Source: Pseudomonas sp. Fl4BN1 (lineage in GTDB: Bacteria; Pseudomonadota; Gammaproteobacteria; Pseudomonadales; Pseudomonadaceae). From it: 64,000 nt of DNA. The translations under genes and the position numbers were made by a program. Positions 8,794 to 17,513 of this stretch are shown here, in pieces; position 1 is the first letter of the stretch, and the number at the start of each line of letters is the position of its first letter. Below the pieces are notes generated by a model. The model worked only from the letters and a program-made list of their open reading frames with translations. It ran no database searches and was not told where the DNA came from. The DNA lies in assembly GCF_009908285.1 (NCBI RefSeq), contig NZ_JAAARM010000007.1, forward strand, positions 185,037-249,036, written 5' to 3'.

Positions 8794-9987
8794 CTAGGAC
8801 GCCGCCGGGGGCGCACGCGGCCAGGACAACAGTGCAGCTTCCGGCATCGGGCGGGCGTACCAGTAACCCTGGGCCAGCTCGCAGCCCATTTCCAGCAGCA
8901 GGCGGCGTTCCGACTGGGTTTCCACGCCTTCTACCACCAGGCACATTTCCAGGTTGCGGGCCAGGGCCAGGGAGGCGCCGACCACCGCTCGGCAGCGCGG
9001 CTGGTGCATCAGTTCACGGACGAAGTGAGCGTCGAGCTTGATCTGGTTGAAGGGCAATTCGCACAGGCGTTGCAAGGAGGAATATCCGGCGCCGAAGTCG
9101 TCGATGGCCAGGTTGCAATCCATCATGCGCAGGCGCACCAGGTTTTCCAGGCTGATGGCGGGGGCTTGTACCAGGCCGACCTCGGTGATTTCGAACGTCA
9201 GCAGCCGTGGCGGAACCTGGTGCCGTTGGCTGGCCCGGCGGATGTGCCCGACGATGTCGCTGCACGCCAATTGCCGGGGCAACAGGTTGAAGGCCAGCTC
9301 CAGTTTCTCTCCAAGGTCGAGCAAGCGCCGTTGCAGGGCCATGCCCTGCTCAAGCTGCTGGAGGAATACCTGATCCAGCAGGCCCGCTGCGTCCAGCTCG
9401 TCGAGAAACACCGCCGGGGCCAGGACCCCGCGCTCCGGATGGCACCAGCGCATCAATACCTCGGCGCCACTGCAGGTGGCCTGCAGCAGGTCGAACTTGG
9501 GCTGGTAGTAAGGTACGAACTGACCCTGCTCGACGCCGCGCAGCAGTTCCTCACGACTGGCCCTGGCGAAATGCCGGGGCACCTCCGGAAGCACCTGCTG
9601 ATGGCGCTGCTGGTAGCGATCGAGCATCTCGCGCAAGGCCGTCAACTGCGCCGGCTTGCCCACATCCCCGAGGACGATCAGCCCCAGCAGGCTGATCATC
9701 TGCAGGACCGCGCGACGCAGATCGGGCTCGATCACGCTGTAGAGAATCACCGCCCGCACCAGCCGCTCGGCACTGGCCAGGCGCAGGAACTCCAGGCCGT
9801 CCATGCCGGGCATCTGCAGGTCACAGAGCACGATGTCCGCGCCACCGTGCTGGCGCAGCAGGCTCAGGGCACTGACCCCGTCGGAGGCGGCCAGCGGCTC
9901 GACCACACCCAGGCGCCGCAACTGCTCCAGGGCCAGCATCTGCGGCACCGGATGGTCTTCCAGAACCAGTATCTTCAGGGTCTTCAA
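8794..9987 (-). CDS. RocR-like response regulator with EAL (c-di-GMP phosphodiesterase) domain
   Basis: About 397 residues. Receiver domain at residues 4-120 with KILVLEDHP and phospho-acceptor Asp near residue 56 (VLCDLQMPGMDG). EAL domain from about 155: the signature is EVL (GAEVLMRW, Glu near 176), followed by DDFGAGYSS and VVEGVET, so the metal and catalytic residues appear kept. The start is a TTG at 9987 with GGAG six bases before it; another TTG at 10029 is possible. It lies divergent to a BvgS-like hybrid kinase, the arrangement of Roc-type systems, so it is probably the kinase's output and lowers c-di-GMP when phosphorylated. No LuxR-type partner regulator is nearby. Confidence 0.85.
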   Translation of the reverse strand: MKTLKILVLEDHPVPQMLALEQLRRLGVVEPLAASDGVSALSLLRQHGGADIVLCDLQMPGMDGLEFLRLASAERLVRAVILYSVIEPDLRRAVLQMISLLGLIVLGDVGKPAQLTALREMLDRYQQRHQQVLPEVPRHFARASREELLRGVEQGQFVPYYQPKFDLLQATCSGAEVLMRWCHPERGVLAPAVFLDELDAAGLLDQVFLQQLEQGMALQRRLLDLGEKLELAFNLLPRQLACSDIVGHIRRASQRHQVPPRLLTFEITEVGLVQAPAISLENLVRLRMMDCNLAIDDFGAGYSSLQRLCELPFNQIKLDAHFVRELMHQPRCRAVVGASLALARNLEMCLVVEGVETQSERRLLLEMGCELAQGYWYARPMPEAALLSWPRAPPAAS

Positions 9988-10325
9988 GCGCGGCTCCAGG
10001 ATGAGCGGCGACTGCCGATATGCACCCAATGGGCGGTGGCCATGCCGCCAGTGGCGGCCATCGGCACAACCATTGCGAGGGGGCGGATAAAAACAAGCGT
10101 ATCGCTAACCTGAAGCAGGTCAAGGCACCGACCTGACCTTCGGTCCGTCAGCCTCAGGGCGCTTGCCCGAGGCATTGCGGCCCGGAAAAATAAGCCACTT
10201 TTGCCCACGCCCTTGATCTATATTTACCTCCAGCATTGGCGGCTCAACCTTGTACGGCGGCTTATGCGGCCAGCCCTGTTGCCCCCTCGATTCATCCTTG
10301 TGCCGTTATTCGATCAGGAGCCCCG
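9988..10325. other. Divergent intergenic region between Roc-like genes
   Basis: About 340 bases holding the promoters of the EAL regulator and the hybrid kinase. No reliable operator, promoter box or small gene was recognised. Confidence 0.4.
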
Positions 10326-13300
10326 ATGCCTCGTCTTTTCCTGCTGCCCGCATTGATGTGGCTGGCATGCCTCCCGGCCTTGGGCGATACCGCGACCCCC
10401 TTGCAACTGCTCAACTATGAGTCTCCCCATCACCATGAACTGACGCTGACCAACGACGACTGGCAATGGCTGCGCAGCAAGCGCGAGCTGGTGCTGGGCA
10501 CCTCGCAGCACAACCTGCCGCCGCTGGAAATGGTTAACGAGGCCAATGAGTACGAAGGCCTCACCGCCGACTACATCGGCCTGCTGGCAGACTCCCTGGG
10601 GGTGAAGATCAGTATCCGCGCCTATGACACCCGCGAGCAGGTCTTCGCCGCCCTGGCCCGGGGTGAAATCGACTTCATGGGCAGTGTCACCTCCAGCGAA
10701 GCGCAACAGCATCATCTGCTGCAGAGTCAGAGCTACATCATCAACCGCCCGACCCTGGTGGCCCGCCTGGGGGATTCGCCGCCGTTGAAGAACGGCCTCG
10801 AGGGCCGCAGCCTGGCCATCTCCCAGGATGCCCTCACCTCCCAGGTCGCCCAGGCCATGTACCCCAAGGCACGGATCGAGAGTTTCGCCACGGCCGATGC
10901 AGCGATGGCCGCCGTGGCTTTCGGCGAGGCCGATGTGCTGCTCAGCGATGCGGTCTCGGCGCAGTTTCTGATCTCCCGCAACTACAGCGACTATCTGCGG
11001 ATCATCTACAGCGGCCTGGCCAGTGCCTCGGGGTTCACCTTCGCGGTGAACCCGGACAATCAACGACTGCAACACTTGCTCGATAGCGCCTTGCAAGCCA
11101 TCCATAAAGAACAGGACATCAGCATCCGCAATCGTTGGGGTGACCGCCTGCTACTGAGCCTGGACAAAACCAACCTCAGCGCCGATGAGCAACGCTGGAT
11201 CGAAAAGAACCCGGTGGTGCGCATCGGCATCCACCGCTACCTGCCGCCGCTGTCCTATTTCGACACCGATGGCAATTACCTGGGGATCACCGCCGACCTG
11301 CTGGCGATGCTGGAGACCAAGACCGGCCTGACCTTCGAAATCGACTCCCAGCCCAGCCTCGAGGACCTCAGCGATGCGGCGCACGAGGGCCGGGTGCAAA
11401 TGGTTGCCGACCTGGCTCGCAATCATGACCGCGAAGCCTATCTGCACTTCACCCGCCCCTACCTCGTGGGGCCATACATGCTGATCACTCGCAACGAACC
11501 CGAAGCGCCGAAAACCCTGGAAGACATGGCCGGCAAGACCCTGCTGATTGGCAGCGGCCACGCCCTGCTGCCGCTGCTGCGCCAGCGCTACCCGCAGATC
11601 AAGATTGCTGAAGTGCAGACCAACTTCGAAGCCATGACCCTGCTGCGCGAGCGCAAGGGTGACGGCGCCGTGCAGGCGGAGATCTCCGTCAGCTACAACC
11701 TGCCGCGAATCAAGGAAGACCAGCTCAAGGTCAATTCGGCGCTCAACCTGCCCCTGCTCAACGAGTCCTTCGGCATCCGTCGCGATCAGTTGGAGCTGTT
11801 CAGCATCATCGACAAATCCCTGCGCAGCATTGCCCCTGACGCCATCACCGAGCTCAACAACCGCTGGCGCTCCAAGGCGGCGATCGCCCCGCCCTCCTGG
11901 CGTGACTACCGCACTACCCTGTACCTGGCCGCCGCCGGCTCGGCGCTGTTGCTGCTGATCGCCCTGGCCTGGGGCTATGCCATGCGGCGCCAGGTCAGCC
12001 AGCGCGAGCGCGCCGAGCAAGCCCTCAACGACCAGATGCGCTTCATGGATGCACTGATCAACGGCACACCGAACCCGATCTACGTGCGCGACCTGGAGCG
12101 GCGCCTGGTGATCTGCAACGACAGCTACCTCAAGACCCTGGGCATCGATCGCCAAAGCATGCTCGGCACCCGCTTCGAGCAACTGGCGGTGCCTGAGGCC
12201 ATGCAGTTCGCCGAAGACTTCCAGGCCATCCTCGCCAGCGGCCAACCCTTGCTGATCGACCGCGAAGTGCATATCCGCGGCCAGCGCCTGCAGATCTACC
12301 ACTGGATGCTGCCCTATCGAAATGTCCAGGGCGAAATCCTCGGCATCATCGGCGGTTGGCTGGACATCAGCGAACGCCAGCAACTACTGGAGGAAGTCAC
12401 CCAGGCCAAGAACGATGCCGACAAGGCCAATCGTGCCAAGACCATCTTCCTGGCCACCATGAGTCATGAAATCCGCACCCCCATGAGTGCAGTGATCGGC
12501 ATGCTCGAACTGGCCCTCAAGCGCGCCGACCAGGGCCAGCTCGACCGGCCCTCGATCGAAGTCGCCTACAGCTCGGCCCTGGGCTTGCTGGAGCTGATCG
12601 GGGACATCCTCGACATCGCCCGGATCGAGAGCGGGCGCTTGAGCCTGAGCCCCGAGCGCGCCAACCTGCGGGACCTGGTGGAGTCGGTGTTTCGCGTATT
12701 CGATGGCCTGGCGCGGCAGAAAGGCCTGCGCCTGGACCTGGACCTGGACAGCAGCGCCAACGGCGATGTGCTGGTAGACCCGCTGCGCTTCAAACAGATC
12801 TTGTCGAACCTGGTCAGCAATGCGATCAAGTTCACGGACCACGGCGGGGTGCAGATCCGTGTGCTGGCCGAGCATGACGACCCAGAGCTTCTGCCCTTGC
12901 TGCTGACCGTCAAGGACAGCGGCATCGGCATCGAGCACGACGACCAGCAACGCCTGTTCCAACCCTTCAGCCAGGTGCCCGGGCAACATCAGAACGCGCG
13001 CTCGGGCACCGGCCTGGGGCTGGTGATCTGTCGCACCCTGTGTGAAATGATGGGCGGCCAGCTAAGCCTGGAGAGCGAGCCTGGCCAGGGCACCCTGGCT
13101 CGGGTACAGCTGCAGCTGAGGCGCCTCGCGCCATTACTGGAGACCCCGCCAAGCGCACCGCAGCTCGTGCTGCCCGTCAACGCCCGGTCGCCCCTGCACA
13201 TTCTGGTGGTGGACGACAGCCAGGCCAATCGCCAACTGCTCTGCGAGCAGTTGCGGTTCCTCGACTATTCGATGAGCCAGGCGCGCAACGGTGTCGAGGC

Positions 13301-13931
13301 GCTCAAGGTCTGGCAGCGGGAAACCTTCGACGTAGTGATCACCGACTGCAACATGCCACAGATGAACGGCTACGAACTGACCCGACAGATCCGTGCCGCC
13401 GAGCAATCCCAGGGACGCCCCCCGATGCAGATTTTCGGCTTTACCGCCAATGTCCAACCCGAAGAGGAACAACGCTGCCAGGACGCCGGCATGAATGGCT
13501 GCATCTTCAAGCCCATCGCCCTGCAGGAACTCGACCGCCGCCTGCGCCAGTTGCCTGCCCTGCCACGGGGACCGCTCCCGGCCAGCAGCGAGCGCTATGA
13601 CATCCAGCAACTGGACCATCTTACCGGCGGCGACCCCAAGACCATCCAGCGGGTGCTCAAGGGCTTGCATCAGAGTAACCAGCAGGACCTGAAACAGATC
13701 CGCGAACACCTGGCCAGTGACAGCATCCAGGGGGTGGCCGACCTGGCTCACCGCATTTGCGGTGCCGCGCGGATCATCAAGGCCCAGGTGCTGATCGAGG
13801 AGTGCGATTACCTGGAAAAGGCCTGTCGCGAGGGCGCGGACGCCCCTCGGATCAAGGCGGTACTGACGCGGCTGGAACAGGCCATGGTCAGGCTCGACCG
13901 TGACTTGCTGGAGTCCATCGTCGACGACTGA
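10326..13931 (+). CDS. BvgS/RocS-like hybrid sensor histidine kinase
   Basis: 1201 residues from an ATG with AGGAG. Order: signal peptide; two periplasmic SBP_bac_3 (Venus flytrap) domains at about 40-265 and 280-515; one membrane helix near 530-553; PAS domain about 566-685; HisKA with phospho-His in LATMSHEIRTPM (His714); HATPase with GTGLGLVICRTL; receiver with Asp in VITDCNMP (Asp1007); and a C-terminal Hpt with His in LAHRICGAARI (His1142). This is the full phosphorelay of BvgS, EvgS and RocS1. It probably senses a small ligand in the periplasm and passes phosphate to the divergent EAL response regulator. All four phosphorelay sites are intact. Confidence 0.92.
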   Translation: MPRLFLLPALMWLACLPALGDTATPLQLLNYESPHHHELTLTNDDWQWLRSKRELVLGTSQHNLPPLEMVNEANEYEGLTADYIGLLADSLGVKISIRAYDTREQVFAALARGEIDFMGSVTSSEAQQHHLLQSQSYIINRPTLVARLGDSPPLKNGLEGRSLAISQDALTSQVAQAMYPKARIESFATADAAMAAVAFGEADVLLSDAVSAQFLISRNYSDYLRIIYSGLASASGFTFAVNPDNQRLQHLLDSALQAIHKEQDISIRNRWGDRLLLSLDKTNLSADEQRWIEKNPVVRIGIHRYLPPLSYFDTDGNYLGITADLLAMLETKTGLTFEIDSQPSLEDLSDAAHEGRVQMVADLARNHDREAYLHFTRPYLVGPYMLITRNEPEAPKTLEDMAGKTLLIGSGHALLPLLRQRYPQIKIAEVQTNFEAMTLLRERKGDGAVQAEISVSYNLPRIKEDQLKVNSALNLPLLNESFGIRRDQLELFSIIDKSLRSIAPDAITELNNRWRSKAAIAPPSWRDYRTTLYLAAAGSALLLLIALAWGYAMRRQVSQRERAEQALNDQMRFMDALINGTPNPIYVRDLERRLVICNDSYLKTLGIDRQSMLGTRFEQLAVPEAMQFAEDFQAILASGQPLLIDREVHIRGQRLQIYHWMLPYRNVQGEILGIIGGWLDISERQQLLEEVTQAKNDADKANRAKTIFLATMSHEIRTPMSAVIGMLELALKRADQGQLDRPSIEVAYSSALGLLELIGDILDIARIESGRLSLSPERANLRDLVESVFRVFDGLARQKGLRLDLDLDSSANGDVLVDPLRFKQILSNLVSNAIKFTDHGGVQIRVLAEHDDPELLPLLLTVKDSGIGIEHDDQQRLFQPFSQVPGQHQNARSGTGLGLVICRTLCEMMGGQLSLESEPGQGTLARVQLQLRRLAPLLETPPSAPQLVLPVNARSPLHILVVDDSQANRQLLCEQLRFLDYSMSQARNGVEALKVWQRETFDVVITDCNMPQMNGYELTRQIRAAEQSQGRPPMQIFGFTANVQPEEEQRCQDAGMNGCIFKPIALQELDRRLRQLPALPRGPLPASSERYDIQQLDHLTGGDPKTIQRVLKGLHQSNQQDLKQIREHLASDSIQGVADLAHRICGAARIIKAQVLIEECDYLEKACREGADAPRIKAVLTRLEQAMVRLDRDLLESIVDD

Positions 13932-14004
13932 GCCACAACCCAGGCGTGTGCCCCGCCCGGCCGCACAGCGGTCGAAGACCGGGCGCCGCAAGTCACCTTG
14001 GGTC

Positions 14005-14760
14005 TCAGTTGCCCAGGCTCTGCAGTTCGAGATGGGCCGAAGCCGACAACGGCCTGGACGGCTGGATCAAGGCCATGCCGAAGCGCTTGCTGATATAGCG
14101 GCCACCCGTCGCCGTCAGGGTCAGGGCTCGGCTGTCCAGGTCCTGGGTCAGCCATTTGCGCTCCAGCAGGGTGCGCAACAACGCCGCCCCCAAGGCGCCT
14201 CCCAGGTGCGGGCGACGCATGCTCCAATCCAGGCATGGGCAGGCAAAGCGTCGGCGCAAGACACTGAGCTCGGCGACTTCGATACCCAGACCACGGAAGA
14301 ACTCGATACCGCTGTCACTGACCCGGTAGGCCTCACCCTCCTCGGCCGCCAACAACCAGCCGGCCTCGAACATCCGGTCGTGCAACTGCACCCCCAGGGT
14401 GCCTGCCAGGTGGTCGTAGCAGGTGCGGGCGAATTGCAGGCGATCCGGGGTGCGCGGGACAAACGTGCGGGCACTGCCCTGGCCGATCACCATCAACGCC
14501 TCCAGTGCCTGGGCCACCAGCGGATCACCGAGGCAGTAATAACGGTGCCGCCCTTGCACCTGGACCCGCAACAATCCCGCCTCCTTGAGCTTGGCCAGAT
14601 GGGCACTGGCGGTAGAGGCACTGACCTCGGCGATGGCTGCCAGCTCGGTGCTGGTACGCGCGTGGCCATCCATCAGCGCACAGAGCATCCGGGTACGCGC
14701 CGGCTCGGCGATGGCGGCCGCTACCTGGGAGACCCCCAGGTCGTTTTGCACTGCATTCAT
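14005..14760 (-). CDS. ArsR-family winged-helix regulator
   Basis: 251 residues with GGGAG six bases before the ATG. The N-terminal winged helix (about 10-90) reads IAEPARTRMLCALMDG, then the recognition segment SASTASAHLAKLKEAGLL and RHRYYCLG, the classic ArsR pattern. The extra ~150-residue C-terminal half carries a Cys pair in RRRFACPCLDW, a possible metal or redox site. It is divergent from the cytochrome P450 gene with only 81 bases between starts, so it probably controls that operon. Confidence 0.85.
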   Translation of the reverse strand: MNAVQNDLGVSQVAAAIAEPARTRMLCALMDGHARTSTELAAIAEVSASTASAHLAKLKEAGLLRVQVQGRHRYYCLGDPLVAQALEALMVIGQGSARTFVPRTPDRLQFARTCYDHLAGTLGVQLHDRMFEAGWLLAAEEGEAYRVSDSGIEFFRGLGIEVAELSVLRRRFACPCLDWSMRRPHLGGALGAALLRTLLERKWLTQDLDSRALTLTATGGRYISKRFGMALIQPSRPLSASAHLELQSLGN

Positions 14761-14841
14761 ATTTCGCTCCCTGACGAATCATGCCTTCGAAATGATCAGG
14801 ATAGTAGCAACCTGGATATCTGCCGAACAAAGAGATAAATC

Positions 14842-15984
14842 ATGGACCCGATCAGCGCTGCTACCCATTTCGACCCATACGACTTCTACTATGCCCGCCT
14901 GCGTGCCCGGGGTGGCCTGACCTACGAATCCCGGCTTGGGCTGTGGGTCGCCAGCAGCGCGGCGGCCGTGGCCGCAGTGCTCAACCACCCCGCCTGCCAC
15001 GTGCGGCCACCCCATGAAGCAGTACCCAAAGCCATCGCCGGCAGCCCCGCCGGTGCGCTGTTCGGCCGTCTGCTGCGGATGAACGACGGCCCGCGCCACA
15101 GCTGCCCGCGGGCCACCCTGGAGCCAGCCCTGCAAGCCCTGGCCGATTGCGATCTGCAACCCTACCTGTACCAGTGGCAACCGGCCCTTACGGCGCCGGT
15201 TGACGCCGCCGACCTGCAGCGCTGGCAATTGCGCCTGCCGGTGGCGCTGGTGGCGGCCTTGCTCGGGGTGCCTGCCGAGCAACGAGAGGACCTGGCCCGG
15301 CGGACCGGCGAGTTCGTCGCCTGCTTCTCGCCCCTGAGCGATCAAGCCCATTTACATACCGCCGATTTGGCGGCCCACGACCTCAGCCAGCAGATGCAGG
15401 CACTGCTCGACGCGCCGCAACCCAGCCCATTGCTGCGGGCGATCCTGCAGCGGCGCGGCGACCTCGACCAACAGGACCTGCGGGCCAACCTGGTGGGCCT
15501 GCTGGCGCAGACCCACGACGCCTGCGCCGGGCTCATCGGCAACAGCCTGGTCACCCTCCTGGCCAACCCGGCCTTGTGCCAGCGCCTGCGGCACGACCCG
15601 AGCCAGCTCAGCGGCTGGCTGCTGGAAAAGCAGCGCCTGGACCCGCCCGTACAAAACACTCGGCGCTTCGTCATCCAGGACTGCACCCTCAACGGTGTAT
15701 CGCTGCAAGCTGGCGATGCGGTGCTGGTGCTGCTGGCAGCGGCCAATCATGACCCGGCAATTGCCGCGGTCACTGGCACCGACCCAGCGCGCCAGGGTTT
15801 CAGTTTCGGCGCCGGGGCGCACCAGTGCCCCGGCCGCGAGCTGGCACTGAACATCGTCCAGACGCTGCTGCACGGCTTGCTGCAGTCAACGGACCTGAGC
15901 AGCCTGTCACTGGACTGGCAGTACCAGGCCTCGGTCAACGGCCGCATCCCGCGGTTCAGCGACAGCGCGCAGGCCCGGCCATGA
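14842..15984 (+). CDS. Cytochrome P450
   Basis: 380 residues, short for a bacterial P450 but complete. The haem-binding loop is FSFGAGAHQCPGRELA (Cys near residue 332), the helix K ExxR is EKQR and the meander follows. RMNDGPRH matches the usual xxHxxxR region of helix C. The I-helix region (AQTHDACAGLIGNS) lacks the usual A/G-G-x-D/E-T acid-alcohol pair, having HDACAG instead, which could alter oxygen activation or hint at a peroxygenase-like or atypical reaction. Its stop overlaps the next start (ATGA), so it is coupled to the monooxygenase gene. The ArsR gene is divergent. Confidence 0.88.
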   Translation: MDPISAATHFDPYDFYYARLRARGGLTYESRLGLWVASSAAAVAAVLNHPACHVRPPHEAVPKAIAGSPAGALFGRLLRMNDGPRHSCPRATLEPALQALADCDLQPYLYQWQPALTAPVDAADLQRWQLRLPVALVAALLGVPAEQREDLARRTGEFVACFSPLSDQAHLHTADLAAHDLSQQMQALLDAPQPSPLLRAILQRRGDLDQQDLRANLVGLLAQTHDACAGLIGNSLVTLLANPALCQRLRHDPSQLSGWLLEKQRLDPPVQNTRRFVIQDCTLNGVSLQAGDAVLVLLAAANHDPAIAAVTGTDPARQGFSFGAGAHQCPGRELALNIVQTLLHGLLQSTDLSSLSLDWQYQASVNGRIPRFSDSAQARP

Positions 15985-16481
15985 TTGCGCTGATCTTTGA
16001 ACTGATACCGCACCCGGCGCACCGCGAACGCTACCTGGCGCTGGCGGCCGAGCTGAGGGAGCGCCTCGGTGAAATCGATGGTTTCATCTCCATCGAGCGT
16101 TTCCAGAGCCTCAACCAACCGGACAAACTGCTGTCCCTGTCGTTCTGGCGCGATGAGCAGGCGGTGGCCCAGTGGCGCAATCTGGAATGCCACCGCCAGG
16201 CCCAAGCCCTGGGGCGCGACTCGCTGTTCGCCGACTACCGCCTGCGAGTCGCCAGCGTGCTGCGCGACTACGGCTTGCAGGCGCGCCAGCAAGCGCCGCT
16301 GGACAGCCAGCAAGTGCATCAGCACCACGCTTGCGGTAAAACGTGCACCCTGCAGCCAGCTGCGCAACCCCCTATCGAAAAAAGGAACAAGCATGTTGTT
16401 CGTGGTGATGCTGGGAGGAAAACACCCCAGAGCGAAAATCGAAGTCCACGATGTCCAGTTCGTGGTCGCCGAGAGCCTTGA
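15981..16481 (+). CDS. Antibiotic biosynthesis monooxygenase-like (ABM) protein
   Basis: Overlaps the P450 stop by 4 bases. The first ~105 residues form a ferredoxin-like ABM domain (MIALIFELIPHPAHRERY, then GFISIERFQSL, LLSLSFWRDEQAVAQWR, and HRQAQALGRDSLFADYRLRVASV split in the family at the same place). ABM proteins act as cofactor-free oxygenases or haem-degrading enzymes. The C-terminal ~50 residues are Gln, Pro and Arg rich, do not look like the family and run 89 bases into the next gene, so the ancestral stop was probably lost near 16330 by a small indel. The enzyme core itself looks intact. Confidence 0.78.
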   Translation: MIALIFELIPHPAHRERYLALAAELRERLGEIDGFISIERFQSLNQPDKLLSLSFWRDEQAVAQWRNLECHRQAQALGRDSLFADYRLRVASVLRDYGLQARQQAPLDSQQVHQHHACGKTCTLQPAAQPPIEKRNKHVVRGDAGRKTPQSENRSPRCPVRGRREP

Positions 16482-16887
16482 AGCGGCCCATCCGCAACTG
16501 CGTGACGTCTGGTTCGGCAGCCCGACAGGCCTGCATATCGACTCCTGGATGAAGGTCGACGGGGTCGAGGACTACAAAGTCGAACTGAGCAACCTGGCCC
16601 CGGCCCCAGGTGCTCCACGCCTGTATTTCCTGAACCTGGGCGGCTACGAGACGGCGACCTTCGGCGAGGCCCACCGCTACCTGCTGGCAGTGGCCCGGGA
16701 CAAGCTCGAAGCCAAGGCCAAGGGCAAGCAGCAGATGCTCGCCCACTGGCACAAGTCCCACACCGATGCGTTGCTGGATGTCGACGACTGCCTGCCGATC
16801 GATCTGTTGCAAGGGCGTTATGTGCACCTCGTGCCAGGGCCGCACAACGGCATCGTCCAGCACAACGACTACATCATCCTGGGCTGA
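16393..16887 (+). CDS. DUF1543 domain protein
   Basis: 164 residues with AAAGGA before the ATG. It begins MLFVVMLGGKHPRAKIEVHD and contains LYFLNLGGY, the marks of the DUF1543 family, whose function is unknown. It overlaps the tail of the monooxygenase gene by 89 bases. Because it has its own good ribosome site it is the real product here. A TGCCGGC hairpin (16903-16922) follows. It may only be carried along by the P450 operon rather than act in it. Confidence 0.85.
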   Translation: MLFVVMLGGKHPRAKIEVHDVQFVVAESLEAAHPQLRDVWFGSPTGLHIDSWMKVDGVEDYKVELSNLAPAPGAPRLYFLNLGGYETATFGEAHRYLLAVARDKLEAKAKGKQQMLAHWHKSHTDALLDVDDCLPIDLLQGRYVHLVPGPHNGIVQHNDYIILG

Positions 16888-16902
16888 GCTTTAGCACCCG
16901 GC

Positions 16903-16922
16903 TGCCGGCCCCTTCGCCGGCA
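16903..16922 (+). terminator. Hairpin after DUF1543 gene
   Basis: TGCCGGC/GCCGGCA arms with a 6-base loop follow the stop by 15 bases. There is no T run, so termination strength is uncertain. Confidence 0.4.
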
Positions 16923-16991
16923 CGCCAGCGCCCGGAAGTTAACGGTATGCTCGGCGAGCCCAAGCCAATGATCGTTCAAGGAGAGAAATCG

Positions 16992-17506
16992 ATGCCTTTG
17001 CAGGTTCGCCCAGCACAGCCCACGGACAGCCCACGGACAGCCGGCGCCTGAGCCAGATCGCCCGCCAGACCTTCGCCCTCGCCTGCCCGCCAGATACCCC
17101 GGCGAAGGAAATCGAGGCATTCATTGAAGAGCACCTGTTACCGGAACATTTTGCCGCACTGCTGCAGCAACCCGACAAGCAGCTGCGGGTGCTGTTGCAG
17201 GGGCCGCAGGTCATCGGCTACAGCCTGATCAGCCAACAGCCCGAAGCGCTCGGGGTAAGCGCCGCGGACGGCATCGCCGAACTGACCCGCTGCTACCTGG
17301 ACGCCGAACACCATGGCAGTGGCGCTGCCCAGTACCTGCTGAGCCATACCCTGGCGCAACAGCCCGGGCCGCTGCGCCTGACAGTCAACGAAGCCAATGC
17401 CCGGGCCATCCGTTTCTATCAGCGCAATGGCTTTGCCATCGTCGGTGAAACCACCTTTCACTGTGGCGCCGACCTGCATCGCGACTGGGTCATGCTGCGC
17501 CCCTGA
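16992..17506 (+). pseudogene. GNAT acetyltransferase broken by an 11-bp tandem duplication
   Basis: The ATG at 16992 (behind GGAGAG) opens MPLQVRPAQPTDS, then the frame ends at a TGA. The unit CAGCCCACGGA occurs twice head to tail (17016-17026, 17027-17037). Removing one copy joins the start to the downstream frame (RRLSQIARQTFALACPP onward) and restores a protein of about 168 residues. The C-terminal half (from 17189) carries GNAT features: HHGSGAAQYLL (acetyl-CoA pyrophosphate loop) and NEANARAIRFYQRNGF. So the gene was recently intact. It could be a sequencing artefact, a fixed lesion or a phase-variable switch. Confidence 0.85.
17016..17037. repeat. 11-bp tandem duplication inside the GNAT gene
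   Basis: Two perfect copies of CAGCCCACGGA, followed by a further CAGCC of a third copy. The length is not a multiple of three, so it shifts the frame. Confidence 0.9.
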
Positions 17507-17513
17507 GCGCCAC

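Noticed and set aside
8305..10113. 602-codon plus-strand open frame
   Set aside because: Lies antisense to the EAL response regulator and the P-loop kinase; Gln/Leu/Ala-rich composition typical of a shadow frame in GC-rich DNA.
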